A stretch of DNA of 33,308 nt from Verrucomicrobiota bacterium (GCA_028872915.1 JAGWNY010000034.1:1-33308), one strand, 5' to 3'; numbered from the stretch's first letter, positions 1 to 8,944 are shown. The notes: generated by a model not told the origin, from the letters alone. Made by a program: numbers and translations.

Positions 1-60
1 CTCTTGCAATCGCCGCCAACTGGCGGCAGGCTCAATGACGAGGGCTGTGTTGGCTCTCAT
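1..60 (-). CDS. Partial 5' end of an unidentified, probably element-encoded protein
   Basis: An ATG at 60 reading leftward gives MRANTALVIEPAASWRRLQE before the window ends. A GAAAGGA Shine-Dalgarno-like sequence lies just upstream, about 6 bases from the ATG. The same start is present at the right end (33251). The family is not recognisable from 20 residues. A transposase is the obvious guess because the unit is repeated, but nothing in these residues proves it. The reading frame is open to the edge, so this is a truncation by the contig end and not a broken gene. Confidence 0.55.
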   Translation of the reverse strand, partial: MRANTALVIEPAASWRRLQE

Positions 61-115
61 GGGTGTATCCTTTCTTTGGTTGATGGTTCGCTTGTTTCTG
101 AACCGGGATACACCC
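61..115 (-). promoter_or_regulatory. Inverted repeat over the ribosome-binding site of the left end-repeat gene
   Basis: GGGTGTATCC (61-70) and GGATACACCC (106-115) are perfect 10-bp inverted arms around a 35-base loop. In transcripts reading leftward the arm at 61-70 carries the GGA of the ribosome-binding site directly before the start codon at 60. A transcript covering both arms would fold and hide that site. This resembles the protection that many insertion sequences have against read-through expression. The fold is inferred from sequence only. Confidence 0.45.
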
Positions 116-233
116 TCTCGCCTTTTTACACACGTTTCCTTACACCACCCGGACGTTTCTTTGGCGCTTTTTTGCTCGACATCGGGCCAAAGGTGGTTCA
201 TTCTGCTCGCAGGGTTGGAAAATTTGACGAAGT

Positions 234-845
234 ATGGCCAGACTGCTCATCAAAACACCGGGGCTTCAGAACCGGACATTGGAATTGCGCCTGGGCATCA
301 ACCGGGTTGGCCGCGATCCCAATTGCGATTTCCCCATTGTGCATCCCACAGTGTCAGGGGTCCATTGTGAACTGGAAGTATCGCAGGAAGGCGTCCGGCT
401 GCGGGATTGCGGTTCGACCAATGGAACTTTCCTGAACGGGGACCCGGTTACAGAAGCGTGGCTGATGCGCGGACAGGAATTGCGGGTTGGGGACGTGGAA
501 CTGTTTGTGGAGTCCACGGAAGTGAACGTGGTGATTCCCGAATATGAGCGGCGGCCGCCCCGGCCGGCAATCATCGTGGAAAGCGGCGCGCCGGTTTGCA
601 CCCGCCACCCGGACGATCAGGCCACTTACAAATGCACGGGTTGCGGCGACACGATGTGCAATCATTGCGTGCGGATTATGCGGATCAAGGGCGGGCAACC
701 TCTGTTTCTGTGCCCGGTGTGCAGCCACAAATGCGAGCCGATTGTCGGCGTTCCACGCCGGGGAAAGAAAAAGGGATTTTTTGCAAATCTTGCGGACACG
801 GTGAGATTGAAGCTCAGTCCCGGCCGGCAAAAAACGCGGCGATAA
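234..845 (+). CDS. FHA-domain protein with a C-terminal B-box-like zinc finger
   Basis: This 203-aa protein has an N-terminal forkhead-associated (FHA) domain (about residues 2-95). The phosphothreonine-binding signature is present: GRD with Arg27, Ser41-x-x-His44, and Asn63-Gly-Thr. FHA domains bind phosphothreonine peptides and often act in Ser/Thr kinase signalling or in assembling secretion machines. After a proline/arginine linker (about 105-115) comes a cysteine/histidine cluster (Cys122, His125, Cys134, Cys137, Cys142, Cys145, then Cys160, Cys163, Cys167) that resembles a B-box or double zinc ribbon. The tail is strongly basic (GRK/KKK) and ends in RR. No membrane segment is visible, so it is probably cytoplasmic. 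It faces prs convergently. The ribosome-binding site is weak. The partner is unknown; a role with the pseudopilus ATPases further right is only a guess. Confidence 0.8.
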   Translation: MARLLIKTPGLQNRTLELRLGINRVGRDPNCDFPIVHPTVSGVHCELEVSQEGVRLRDCGSTNGTFLNGDPVTEAWLMRGQELRVGDVELFVESTEVNVVIPEYERRPPRPAIIVESGAPVCTRHPDDQATYKCTGCGDTMCNHCVRIMRIKGGQPLFLCPVCSHKCEPIVGVPRRGKKKGFFANLADTVRLKLSPGRQKTRR

Positions 846-867
846 GCCTCGCGGGGAAATTCCAGAA

Positions 868-888
868 TTCAGATTTCAGATTTCAGAT
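868..888. repeat. Short tandem repeat, 3 x TTCAGAT
   Basis: Three perfect 7-bp units lie in the 66-bp gap between the convergent FHA gene and prs. There is no T-run hairpin here that would qualify as a terminator for either gene. It is probably neutral slippage sequence. Confidence 0.6.
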
Positions 889-911
889 CGCAAACGGGGC
901 GGAGGGTGAAG

Positions 912-1856
912 TCAGCTCGTGCGACCGCCTTTGAACTCAAAGAGGGAGTTGACGGATTCGTTGCTGTGGATGCGTTTGATGGCTTCACCCAAAAGGCTGG
1001 CGACGGAGAGGGTGGTGATTTTGAGGCTGTCAATGGCGGGGCGTTGAACGGTGTCGGTGGTAATCAATTCGTCAATGGCTGATTTTTTCAGGCGGGCGAT
1101 GCCGGTTTCCCCGAGGATGGCATGGGAAACACAGGCGAGGATTTGTTTTGAACCTTTTTTCTTCAAGAGGGCGGCGGCTTCGGTGAGCGTTCCCGCAGTT
1201 TCGGTGAGGTCATCCACGAGCAGGACGTTTTTGCCTTTGATATCGCCGATGACGGCCATGGACTCGACGTCGGTGGCGCTTTTACGGCGCTTGGCGACGA
1301 TGGCGAGGCCGGCCTCGAGGGTTTGGGAATAGGCATGGGCCATTTTCAGGCCGCCAATATCCGGACTGACGACCACCAGGTCGCGAAGGTTCTTTTTTTT
1401 GAGATACTGGTACATGACGGGCGCGGCATAAAGATGGTCCACCGGGATGTCGAAGAAGCCTTGGATTTGCTGGGCATGGAGGTCCATGGTTAGGATGCGG
1501 TTTACGCCGGAGGCAACAAGCAAATTGGCGATGAGCTTGGCAGTGATGGGCACGCGCGGCTGGTCCTTGCGATCCTGGCGGGCGTAGCCGTAAAACGGGA
1601 GCACGGCGGTAATGCGGGCGGCGCTGGCGCGGCGCAGCGCGTCAATCATGATGAATAATTCCATCAGATTGTGATTGGTTGGAGGGGACGTGGGCTGGAT
1701 GACGAAGACGTCCTCGCCCCGGACATTTTCCTCAATTTTGGCGAAGGTCTCGCCATCGGGAAATGGTTTGATGGTGCATCGGCCCAATTCGATGCCAATG
1801 GATTTGCAAATCGCCTGGGTCAGGGTCGGATTTGCCGTGCCGCTGAAAATTTTCAC
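912..1856 (-). CDS. prs: Ribose-phosphate pyrophosphokinase (PRPP synthetase)
   Basis: The enzyme makes 5-phosphoribosyl-1-pyrophosphate from ribose 5-phosphate and ATP, the precursor for purines, pyrimidines, NAD, histidine and tryptophan. The chosen GTG start at 1856 gives 314 aa, the normal family length. It is preceded by AACGAGG 8 bases upstream and begins KIFSGTANP, as PRPP synthetases do. The open frame continues further upstream without family similarity and was not used. Hallmarks are YGYARQDRK (89-97), the metal/substrate segment MDLHAQQIQGFF (124-135) with His127, VVSPDIGG (162-169), KRR (189-191) and the PRPP-binding loop VDDLTETAGT (214-223). That loop is usually VDDMIDTAGT, so Leu-Thr-Glu replaces Met-Ile-Asp; this is conservative. 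thiG lies upstream on the same strand with a 112-bp gap. Confidence 0.96.
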   Translation of the reverse strand: MKIFSGTANPTLTQAICKSIGIELGRCTIKPFPDGETFAKIEENVRGEDVFVIQPTSPPTNHNLMELFIMIDALRRASAARITAVLPFYGYARQDRKDQPRVPITAKLIANLLVASGVNRILTMDLHAQQIQGFFDIPVDHLYAAPVMYQYLKKKNLRDLVVVSPDIGGLKMAHAYSQTLEAGLAIVAKRRKSATDVESMAVIGDIKGKNVLLVDDLTETAGTLTEAAALLKKKGSKQILACVSHAILGETGIARLKKSAIDELITTDTVQRPAIDSLKITTLSVASLLGEAIKRIHSNESVNSLFEFKGGRTS

Positions 1857-1913
1857 AATCGCAACCTCGTTAAAACAATATCTCCACCCAATTACGGAAT
1901 GAGAGCGGGCGCG

Positions 1914-1941
1914 ACTATAACAAGCCTTAAAAAAGGCGCAA
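1914..1941 (-). promoter_or_regulatory. Possible promoter for prs
   Basis: On the minus strand, TTGCGC (1936-1941) and TATAGT (1914-1919) are separated by 16 bases, about 57 bases before the prs start codon. The -35 is only a partial match to consensus. Its presence would mean prs can be transcribed independently of thiG. Confidence 0.35.
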
Positions 1942-1968
1942 GGAGAATCTCCCGGCGAAATTCTTAAG

Positions 1969-2748
1969 TTAATCCAGAAAGGCGGTGAGGGGGCTGGTGG
2001 GGGCGGCGGTTTCGGTTGGGGAGGCGAGGCCGGATTCAAAGGCGGCGCGGCCGGCTTCGACCGCCATCTTGAATGCGACGGCCATGCGGAGGGGATCGCT
2101 GGCAACGGCTATGGCGGTGTTAACCAGGACGGCGTCGGCGCCCATTTCCATGGCTTCGGCGGCATGGCTGGGTGCGCCGAGGCCGGCATCCACCACGACG
2201 GGGACGGTGGCTTGTTCGATGATGATCCGGATTTGGTCACGGGTCTGGATGCCGCGGTTGGAGCCGATGGGGGAGCCGAGGGGCATGACGGTGGCGGCGC
2301 CGGCGTCCTGCAACCGTTTGGCCAGGATGGGGTCGGCGTTGATATAGGGCAGCACGGTGAAACCATCTTTGATGAGGATTTCGGCGGCTTGAAGGGTTTC
2401 GACGGGGTCGGGAAGGAGGTAACGGGGATCGGGATGAATTTCGAGCTTGATCCATTTGGGCAGGCCGGCGGCGGCGGCCAGCCGGGCAAGGCGGACGGCT
2501 TCGGCGGCGTTCATGGCGCCGCTGGTATTGGGCAGGAGAAGGAATTTTTTGGGATCAATGAAGTCGAGAATGTTGGCGAAGGCATCGCCTTTGCCGGAAA
2601 GGTCGGCGCGGCGCAAGGCGACGGTGACCATTTCGGCGCCGGAGGCGTCCAAGGCGTCGCCCATGGCCTGGGGCGAGGAGAATTTTCCGGTGCCGAGGAT
2701 GAGCCGGGAGCGGAAGGAACGTCCGGCGATGACCAATGACTGGCTCAT
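1969..2748 (-). CDS. thiG: Thiazole synthase ThiG
   Basis: ThiG forms the thiazole phosphate half of thiamin from 1-deoxyxylulose 5-phosphate, dehydroglycine and the ThiS thiocarboxylate. The start at 2748 ([10 protein letters not shown]) gives 259 aa, the normal size; the open frame runs far upstream as a shadow of the ATPase gene on the other strand. Visible signatures are LGTGKF (18-23), PNTSGA (73-78), the Schiff-base lysine in WIKLE (Lys101), and the phosphate-binding barrel ends [12 protein letters not shown] (156-167) and [20 protein letters not shown] (185-204). The C-terminal tail after about residue 240 is Ala/Thr/Pro-rich. ThiS, ThiF and ThiH are not in the window, so this is a stand-alone thiamin gene here. 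It is divergent from the first assembly ATPase. Confidence 0.96.
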   Translation of the reverse strand: MSQSLVIAGRSFRSRLILGTGKFSSPQAMGDALDASGAEMVTVALRRADLSGKGDAFANILDFIDPKKFLLLPNTSGAMNAAEAVRLARLAAAAGLPKWIKLEIHPDPRYLLPDPVETLQAAEILIKDGFTVLPYINADPILAKRLQDAGAATVMPLGSPIGSNRGIQTRDQIRIIIEQATVPVVVDAGLGAPSHAAEAMEMGADAVLVNTAIAVASDPLRMAVAFKMAVEAGRAAFESGLASPTETAAPTSPLTAFLD

Positions 2749-2892
2749 TCGTGGTTTAACGATGACGGCAAGGCGGCAGCACGACAGGGAGTTTAGCGCA
2801 ATCTTGCGCAAATAACTACAGCAATTCTCAAATTGCCAGGAATCCACCAGTTTTTGAGACGCGCAAAATTTGGCGAAAGGGATGGACGCGCG

Positions 2893-2920
2893 TTGACATT
2901 GGGCTTTTCGGAGGTAGTCT
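2893..2920 (+). promoter_or_regulatory. Candidate promoter of the pseudopilus ATPase cluster
   Basis: A consensus TTGACA (2893-2898) is followed after 16 bases by TAGTCT (2915-2920), which matches the -10 consensus weakly. It lies about 40 bases before the ATPase start at 2959, in the 210-bp divergent gap with thiG. No clear operator is visible around it. Confidence 0.45.
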
Positions 2921-2958
2921 GTTTCAACCCACTCCACAGGCAAAAATGGGAGTGGGAG

Positions 2959-4674
2959 ATGGTTGTGGCAGAAAGAGACGATTATTTGGCCGACGTTTTG
3001 GTGGATCTGGGTCTGGTTCAGGCCGAGCAGATCGCCAAGGCGCGCGAAGAAGCCGGCGCCGCGGGCGTTGGCGTGATTGATTTGTTGCTGGCCAATCACG
3101 TGATCCGCCCGGAGGACGTGACCCAAGCCAAGGCGGCCCAATTCGGAGCGGAAGTCGTGCAGTTGAAGGGGTTGCAGATTCCGGACGAGGTTATATCCAT
3201 CATTCCGCGGCACATTGCGAAGAAGTACCGGATCGTGCCGGTGCTCAAGACCGACAACAAGGTGGCGGTGGCGATAGCGGACCCCTCGGATTTGAACACG
3301 ATTGATACGCTGACGCATTTGTTGGGGGCGGAGATTGATCTGCGAGTGGCATCGGAGGAGGACATTGAGGCGGCGTTGACAAAGTATTATGGCGGGGACA
3401 AAAAGGCGGTGCAGGACAGCCGGTTCACCGAGGTGATCCAGGAGTTGACGGAATCGGAGGTGTTTGTGGCGCCGACCGACGACAATGGCGAGGCGGTGGA
3501 CGCCGACGCGCCATTGATCCGGTTGGTGAACCAGATCATTGTGGATGCCTTCAAGATGCGGGCATCGGACATTCATCTGGAGCCATTGGCGAAACGGTTC
3601 CGGCTGCGGTATCGGATTGACGGATTGCTGCACGAGATGAAAGCGCCGCCGAAGCGGCTTCAACCTTCCATCGTGACGCGGCTTAAAATCCAGTCGGCGA
3701 TGTCCATTTCGGAACACCGGATTCCCCAGGACGGGCGCATTCAGACAAAGGTCGGGTCGAAGTTGATAGACTTGCGTGTGTCGTGCCTCCCGACCAATCA
3801 CGGTGAAAGCATCGTGATGCGTATTCTGGACAAGGAAGGGCTGAAACTGGGGCTGCCCGAACTGGGTTTTTTTCAAGATGACCAGCAATTGTTTGAGAAG
3901 ATCATTTCATTGCCTGACGGCATTTTGCTGGTGACGGGGCCGACGGGGTCGGGCAAAACGACGACCCTGTATTCGTGCCTGCATTTCATCAACCGACCGG
4001 ACAGGAAGATCATCACGGTGGAAGACCCGGTGGAATATATTCTCGCGGGGATCAACCAGGTGCAGGTCCATGAGGCGGTGGGGCTGACGTTTGCCGCCGC
4101 GTTGCGCTCGATTTTGCGCCAGGCGCCAAACGTGATTATGATCGGGGAAATTCGCGATTTGGAGACGGCGTCCATAGCGATCAACGCGTCGCTGACGGGT
4201 CACCTGGTGTTTTCGACGTTGCACACCAACGACGCGCCGAGCGCCGTGACCCGGTTGATTGACATTGGCGTGAAGCCGTTTTTGGTGGCGTCCTCGACGC
4301 GGTGCCTGATGGCGCAGCGCCTGGTGCGGAAAATCTGCAAGAAATGCGCGGAGCCGTACCAGCCGACGGACCAGGAGATGCGGGCGCTGCAACTGACCCC
4401 GGAAATGTTGAAGGAGGCGACGCTGATGAAGGGCCGCGGGTGCGCGAACTGTTCCAATACGGGCAATCGGGGCCGGTTCGGAATTTTTGAAATATTTGTC
4501 ATAGACGACGACGCGCGGAAGCTGATTTACGAAAAAGTCTCATCGTCGGTCCTGCGCGCGCGGGCGCGCGAAATGGGAATGAAGACGTTGCGGGAGGATG
4601 GCATCCGCAAGGTGCTGGCGGGGCTGACGACGGCGGAGGAAGTGATCCGGGCGACCGTGGGGGACGAAGGATAA
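2959..4674 (+). CDS. gspE: Type II secretion / type IV pilus assembly ATPase (GspE/PilB family), copy 1
   Basis: This cytoplasmic hexameric ATPase powers insertion of pilin-like subunits into a (pseudo)pilus. It is 571 aa from the ATG at 2959, which follows a GGGAG sequence. The in-frame open stretch upstream has no similarity and overlaps the promoter. The N-terminal MshEN/GspE-N domain spans roughly residues 1-150, followed by the ATPase. Walker A GPTGSGKT is at 327-334, with the Asp-box segment VEDPVEY after it. The Walker B region is VIMIGEIRD with Glu397. A C-terminal zinc tetracysteine is formed by Cys460, Cys463, Cys495 and Cys498. The usual RQDPD ahead of Walker B reads RQAPN (387-391), losing both acidic residues. 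It is first in a tight cluster (18 bp to pilT). Confidence 0.93.
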   Translation: MVVAERDDYLADVLVDLGLVQAEQIAKAREEAGAAGVGVIDLLLANHVIRPEDVTQAKAAQFGAEVVQLKGLQIPDEVISIIPRHIAKKYRIVPVLKTDNKVAVAIADPSDLNTIDTLTHLLGAEIDLRVASEEDIEAALTKYYGGDKKAVQDSRFTEVIQELTESEVFVAPTDDNGEAVDADAPLIRLVNQIIVDAFKMRASDIHLEPLAKRFRLRYRIDGLLHEMKAPPKRLQPSIVTRLKIQSAMSISEHRIPQDGRIQTKVGSKLIDLRVSCLPTNHGESIVMRILDKEGLKLGLPELGFFQDDQQLFEKIISLPDGILLVTGPTGSGKTTTLYSCLHFINRPDRKIITVEDPVEYILAGINQVQVHEAVGLTFAAALRSILRQAPNVIMIGEIRDLETASIAINASLTGHLVFSTLHTNDAPSAVTRLIDIGVKPFLVASSTRCLMAQRLVRKICKKCAEPYQPTDQEMRALQLTPEMLKEATLMKGRGCANCSNTGNRGRFGIFEIFVIDDDARKLIYEKVSSSVLRARAREMGMKTLREDGIRKVLAGLTTAEEVIRATVGDEG

Positions 4675-4692
4675 GAGAACGAAGGAATTTTT

Positions 4693-5817
4693 ATGTCGTA
4701 TTCAATGTCCGATTTGTTGCAATTGGTTGTGGCCGAGGGGGCGTCCGACCTGCACATACGGACAGCCGTGCCGCCGGTGATCCGGGTGCATGGCATTTTG
4801 CATCGGGTGGAAGGGCCGTTGCTCAAGCCGGAGGACACGGAGGAATTGATGCGGAGCATCACTTCGGAGGAACACATCCAATCCATCCGGGAGCGGGGCG
4901 GGGCGGACTTTGGATTCGCGTTTGGAGACGCGGCGCGTTTCCGGGTGAGCGCGTTCAAGGAGCGGGGCAACTTTGCGATGGTGTTGCGGCAGATTCCGAA
5001 CAAGCTGCTGACGATGGAACAAATCGGGATACCGCCGAGCGTGCGGGATTTGCTCTACAAACCGCGCGGGCTGGTGCTGGTGACGGGGCCGACGGGATCG
5101 GGCAAGACGACGACCCTGGCCTCGATGCTGAACATCATCAACGAGGAGCGGGAGGAGGCGCACATTGTCACCATCGAAGACCCGATTGAGTATTATCACA
5201 AGCACAAGAAGGCGCTGGTGACGCAGCGCGAGATCGGGGTGGACGTGCCGAGTTTTGCGGAAGGGCTGCGGCGGGCGTTGCGGCAGGACCCGGACATAGT
5301 GCTGGTGGGGGAAATGCGCGACCTGGAAACGATTGAAGCCGCCATCACCGCGGCGGAGACGGGGCACCTGGTGTTTGGAACGCTGCACACGACCGGCGCG
5401 GCCAAGACGATTGACCGTATCACCAACGCGTTTCCCACGAACCAGCAGGAGATGGTGCGCATCCAGCTTTCGACCGTCATGCAGGCGGTGATTTCGCAAT
5501 TGTTGATTCCGCGGATTGACAAACCGGGCCGCGTGGCGGTGTTTGAGGTCATGGTCAATACGCCGTCCGTCGCGGCCCTGATCCGCGACAATAAAACGTT
5601 CCGGATACAATCGGACATCCAGACGGGCGCGAAATGGGGAATGGTGACGTTGGATTCATTTTTAATTGACAAATATCTGCAAGGGATGATTGCGCGCGAG
5701 GAAGTGGTCACAAAGGCCCAGGACCCGACGACCATCATGGCCAAATTGCAGGAACTCGAACTGGCGCAGGGCCAGGCAAATCATGGAACGCCCGAGCGGT
5801 CCGCGGCGCCCGCGTAA
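4693..5817 (+). CDS. pilT: Twitching-motility/retraction ATPase PilT
   Basis: PilT is the hexameric ATPase that disassembles type IV pili and drives retraction. The protein is 374 aa, the usual size, and lacks both the long N-terminal domain and the zinc tetracysteine of its neighbours. Signs are the opening [18 protein letters not shown], Walker A GPTGSGKT (132-139), [23 protein letters not shown] with catalytic Glu207, [20 protein letters not shown], and the C-terminal GMVTLD segment. The family's AIRNLIRE motif is degenerate here (VAALIRDNK). A GAAGGA ribosome-binding site precedes the start. It sits between two assembly ATPases with gaps of 18 and 7 bp, so all three are almost certainly co-transcribed. 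A retraction ATPase argues for a dynamic type IV pilus or a retractable pseudopilus. Confidence 0.93.
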   Translation: MSYSMSDLLQLVVAEGASDLHIRTAVPPVIRVHGILHRVEGPLLKPEDTEELMRSITSEEHIQSIRERGGADFGFAFGDAARFRVSAFKERGNFAMVLRQIPNKLLTMEQIGIPPSVRDLLYKPRGLVLVTGPTGSGKTTTLASMLNIINEEREEAHIVTIEDPIEYYHKHKKALVTQREIGVDVPSFAEGLRRALRQDPDIVLVGEMRDLETIEAAITAAETGHLVFGTLHTTGAAKTIDRITNAFPTNQQEMVRIQLSTVMQAVISQLLIPRIDKPGRVAVFEVMVNTPSVAALIRDNKTFRIQSDIQTGAKWGMVTLDSFLIDKYLQGMIAREEVVTKAQDPTTIMAKLQELELAQGQANHGTPERSAAPA

Positions 5818-5824
5818 CGAGCCT

Positions 5825-7540
5825 ATGGCGGAAGAATTTGAAGTTTCCAATCCGCTGTTGTCCCTGATCCGGGAACAGGGGCTGATAGACGACCTCCAAT
5901 ACGAGGAAGTGGTGGGCGAGATGAAGCGGACCAGCGTGTCGGTGGTCCAGTTGTTGCAGGATTTCGGCATCATGAAGCTCGACGACATCCTGCATGTCAT
6001 CGCGACGCACGTGGGGGCCGACATCGTGTCCCTGAAGGACCGGGACCTGCCGCCGGAGGTGCTGAACGCGGTGCCGGCGAAGGTGGCCCAGATGTACCGG
6101 TGCCTCCCGGTGGCGGTGAAGAATGGCGCCGTGCAGATCGCGCTGGCTGACCCGCTGGACCCGGCCCGGGCGGACGAGATTCAGTTTGCGATCAAGCGGG
6201 ACGTGCAGGTCGCGGTTGCCGATCCGGTGGACATTGAGAAAGCCATCGAACGATTTTACGGGCACGACGACACGGTGGGAGGATTCGCGGACATTCTCAA
6301 GGAATTGGACGCGGACAAGAACATCGAGCGCGAGGTCGTGGAGGTGGATGAGGAGAATGCCAAGGCGATCGAAGCGCTGGCCAATGAGGCGCCAATCGTC
6401 AAGTTTGTCAGCCTGGTCTTGCAGCAGGCCGTCCAGGACCGGGCGAGCGACATTCATTTTGAGCCATTCGAGACGGAATTTCGCATCCGGTACCGCGTGG
6501 ACGGAGCGTTATACGAGATGGCGCCGCCCCCGAAGCACTTGGCGCTGCCGGTGATTTCGCGGCTCAAGGTAATGGCGAACCTGAACATTTCCGAGCGCCG
6601 TTTGCCGCAGGACGGGCGCATCAATCTGACCGTGGGCAGCCGGCAGGTGGACTTGCGCATGTCCACGCTGCCCACGCAGTTTGGGGAATCGGTGGTGTTG
6701 CGGGTGCTGGACCGCGCGTCCATCAATCTCGACCTCGAGACCCTTGGGTTTCCGAAATACGTGCATGAATACGTGACGGACGCGATCCAACGCCCCAACG
6801 GCATTTTTGTGGTGACGGGTCCGACGGGCTGCGGCAAAACCACCACCCTTTACTCCTGCCTGCGGCGGGTCAACGCCATTGATTCGAAACTGTTGACGGC
6901 CGAAGACCCGGTGGAATATGACATTGAAGGGATCATGCAGGTGGCGATCAATGAATCCGTGGGCATGACGTTTGCGAAGGCGCTGCGCTCCTTTTTACGG
7001 CAGGACCCGGACATCATCATGGTCGGCGAAATGCGCGATCTGGAAACCGCGCAAATTTCGATCCAAGCCTCGCTGACAGGGCATTTGGTGTTAAGCACGC
7101 TGCACACGAACGATTCGTCCGGCGCCATCACCCGCCTGGTGGACATGGGAGTGGAGCCGTTTCTGATTTCCTCCACGCTCATGGCCGTGCTGGCCCAGCG
7201 GTTGCTGCGGACCATTTGCAAGAATTGCCGGACGCCATTCGAGCCGTCGGAAGCGCAACTCGAGATGCTGAATCTTTCGCCGCATGACGTGGGCGAAAAG
7301 GTTTTTCATTACGGGCGGGGATGCTCGGCGTGCAACGATACCGGCTACAAGGGCCGCAAGGGAATTTTTGAACTGCTGGTGGTGGGCGACGCCATCCGCG
7401 CGCTCATCAATGAGCGCGCCCCCACGGTCGTGCTGCGCCAAAAGGCGGTGGAGCTGGGAATGGTGACCTTGCGCGAGGACGGATTGCGTGGCATTTTCGA
7501 GGGAGACACAACCATAGAAGAAGTCGTCAAGTACACCTGA
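5825..7540 (+). CDS. gspE: Type II secretion / type IV pilus assembly ATPase (GspE/PilB family), copy 2
   Basis: This is a second assembly ATPase of exactly the same length (571 aa) as the first. Its start at 5825 (MAEEFEVSN) lies 7 bp after pilT; the frame stays open upstream inside pilT but without family similarity. An N-terminal GspE-N/MshEN-like region (about 1-160) precedes an acidic linker (about 155-185). The ATPase follows: Walker A GPTGCGKT (332-339, with Cys in place of the common Ser), AEDPVEY in place of VEDPVEY, an intact [14 protein letters not shown] (Glu402), and the zinc-site cysteines Cys465, Cys468, Cys500 and Cys503. It is clearly paralogous to copy 1 but diverged, so the two probably serve different steps or form mixed assemblies. 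A gspF/pilC-type gene follows after 11 bp. Confidence 0.92.
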   Translation: MAEEFEVSNPLLSLIREQGLIDDLQYEEVVGEMKRTSVSVVQLLQDFGIMKLDDILHVIATHVGADIVSLKDRDLPPEVLNAVPAKVAQMYRCLPVAVKNGAVQIALADPLDPARADEIQFAIKRDVQVAVADPVDIEKAIERFYGHDDTVGGFADILKELDADKNIEREVVEVDEENAKAIEALANEAPIVKFVSLVLQQAVQDRASDIHFEPFETEFRIRYRVDGALYEMAPPPKHLALPVISRLKVMANLNISERRLPQDGRINLTVGSRQVDLRMSTLPTQFGESVVLRVLDRASINLDLETLGFPKYVHEYVTDAIQRPNGIFVVTGPTGCGKTTTLYSCLRRVNAIDSKLLTAEDPVEYDIEGIMQVAINESVGMTFAKALRSFLRQDPDIIMVGEMRDLETAQISIQASLTGHLVLSTLHTNDSSGAITRLVDMGVEPFLISSTLMAVLAQRLLRTICKNCRTPFEPSEAQLEMLNLSPHDVGEKVFHYGRGCSACNDTGYKGRKGIFELLVVGDAIRALINERAPTVVLRQKAVELGMVTLREDGLRGIFEGDTTIEEVVKYT

Positions 7541-7551
7541 CGTCCAACATT

Positions 7552-8841
7552 ATGCCCAGATACGAATATGTAGCGCTTGACGCGCGCGGAAAGGAAACGA
7601 AGGGGACGCTGGAGGCGGGCAGCCAGAACGAGGCCATCGGCCGCGTCAAGGACATGCAGTTGTTCCCCACCCGGATTGTCGAAGCCGACAAGGTTCATGC
7701 CAAGGCGGCCCGAAAGGCCAAGCCGGCCGCCAAGGCCGGCGGCAAGGCAGGCAAGGGCCTGAACATGAACATCAACATCAAAATCCCCGGTCTTTCGGGC
7801 CGGGTGAAGCCGAAGGTGTTGACCGCCTTTACGCGGCAATTGGCGACGCTCGTGGACGCGGGCTTGCCGCTCTTGCGGGGATTGAGGGTCCTGCAAAAAC
7901 AGGAACGAAACGGAACGCTCAAGGTGATTCTCGGCGAACTGGCGCTGGCGATCGAAGGCGGCAGCACGTTTTCGGAGGCGCTCGCCCAGCATCCGAAGGT
8001 CTTCAACCGCCTGTTTGTCAACATGGTCAAGGCGGGCGAACTGGGCGGCGTGTTGGAAGTCGTCTTGAAACGCCTCGCGGAATTTTCCGAAAAGGCCCAA
8101 AAGATCAAGAGCAAGGTCAAGGCGGCCCTGTTTTATCCCGTCGCGGTGTCAATTGTGGCGATCGGCATCTTGATTTTGTTGATGGTATTCATCGTGCCGC
8201 GGTTCCAGAGCGTGTTTTCAGGCATGGAGCTAAAGATGCCGTGGTTCACCACGTTCGTCCTTAGCGTCAGCATGATCATGAAAAACCATATTCTGGAGGC
8301 CCTGGGCGTGGTGGCCGTCGTGGTGATTCTTTTCATGATCATCACCCGAAAGACAAAGTTTGGCCGTTATGTTTGGGACAAGGTCAAACTGAAGATGCCG
8401 CCGACCGGCCCGGTGATCAGCAAGGTGGCCATTTCCAGGTTTACCCGAACGTTGGGGACATTGGTCAGCAGCGGCGTGCCTATTTTGCAGGCCCTGACGA
8501 TTGTCCGTGACACGGCGGGCAACATGATTATCTCCAATGCCGTTTCCAAGGTCCATGAAAGTGTCAAGGAAGGCGAAACCATCACCGCCCCGTTGGAAGC
8601 CTCGGGCGTTTTCCCCCCCATGGTCGTCAGCATGGTGGACGTCGGCGAACAAACCGGCGCCCTCCCTGAAATGTTGTTGCGCATCGCCGACAACTACGAT
8701 GAGGAAGTGGATAATGCGGTTACAGCAATGACGTCGCTCCTCGAACCCATTATGATCGTTTTTCTCGCCGTGATGGTCGGCAGCATCGTCATTGCCATGT
8801 TTTTGCCCCTGATTTCCATGATCAGCCAGATGAGCGCATGA
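7552..8841 (+). CDS. gspF: Inner-membrane platform protein GspF/PilC
   Basis: GspF/PilC is the polytopic inner-membrane protein that couples the assembly ATPase to pilin insertion. The 429-aa protein starts PRYEYVALDARGKETKGTLEA, a typical family opening. Two T2SSF domains follow (about 88-212 and 290-415), each starting with a helical R-x-L-x-TLV-x-(A/S)G motif (FTRQLATLVDAG and FTRTLGTLVSSG). Membrane segments are seen at about 193-215, 246-265 and 395-420. Between the start and the first domain lies an unusual Ala/Lys/Gly-rich linker (about 49-70) resembling a histone-like tail. It closes the ATPase cluster; after it comes a 162-bp gap with a new promoter. Confidence 0.94.
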   Translation: MPRYEYVALDARGKETKGTLEAGSQNEAIGRVKDMQLFPTRIVEADKVHAKAARKAKPAAKAGGKAGKGLNMNINIKIPGLSGRVKPKVLTAFTRQLATLVDAGLPLLRGLRVLQKQERNGTLKVILGELALAIEGGSTFSEALAQHPKVFNRLFVNMVKAGELGGVLEVVLKRLAEFSEKAQKIKSKVKAALFYPVAVSIVAIGILILLMVFIVPRFQSVFSGMELKMPWFTTFVLSVSMIMKNHILEALGVVAVVVILFMIITRKTKFGRYVWDKVKLKMPPTGPVISKVAISRFTRTLGTLVSSGVPILQALTIVRDTAGNMIISNAVSKVHESVKEGETITAPLEASGVFPPMVVSMVDVGEQTGALPEMLLRIADNYDEEVDNAVTAMTSLLEPIMIVFLAVMVGSIVIAMFLPLISMISQMSA

Positions 8842-8913
8842 AGGAGCCGGCCAATCTACGGATGAGCCGGGATGGGTCGAACGGGTCAAATTGTTAAAAA
8901 AGTGAAAAAAAGT

Positions 8914-8944
8914 GGTTGACAACCTTTATGTTATTGTGTAAATA
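8914..8944 (+). promoter_or_regulatory. Strong candidate promoter with overlapping palindrome, ahead of the toxin-antitoxin pair
   Basis: A consensus TTGACA (8916-8921) and TAAATA (8939-8944) are spaced by 17 bases, about 60 bases before the toxin start. A perfect palindrome GGTTG-A-CAACC (8914-8924) covers the -35 box. BrnT/BrnA-type pairs are commonly self-repressed by the antitoxin, so this palindrome is a good operator candidate. That assignment is inferred. The surrounding 100 bases are visibly AT-rich compared with the genes on either side. The promoter could also feed the downstream pseudopilin genes. Confidence 0.6.

Larger units (their letters stand above)
1..151 (-). mobile_element. 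Left copy of an end-of-contig repeat (5' end of a probable mobile element)
   Basis: Positions 3-151 are the reverse complement of 33160-33308 with a single mismatch (CTG against CAG near position 100). The repeat holds the first codons of an outward-reading frame and, upstream of it, a 10-bp perfect inverted repeat (61-70 with 106-115). Clear identity ends at about 151; beyond it the two flanks share only a short CAAAGAAA-like stretch. Finding the same sequence at both ends suggests a multicopy element such as an insertion sequence at which the assembly stopped. The body of the element lies outside the window, so its family cannot be named. Confidence 0.7.

Noticed and set aside
1857-2105. 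83-codon upstream extension of prs
   Set aside because: It runs into thiG on the same strand and is proline-rich without similarity. The GTG at 1856 with AACGAGG upstream gives the normal family length.
2833-2958. 42-codon upstream extension of the first assembly ATPase
   Set aside because: It spans the TTGACA promoter and has no family similarity. The ATG at 2959 follows a GGGAG site.
2749-3888. 380-codon upstream extension of thiG
   Set aside because: It is the antisense shadow of the first assembly ATPase (His/Arg/Leu-rich). ThiG similarity begins exactly at the ATG at 2748.
912-8841. Many long antisense frames (His/Arg/Gln/Pro-rich) under the ATPase genes
   Set aside because: They are shadows caused by high third-position GC. 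None has a plausible start, ribosome-binding site or domain.
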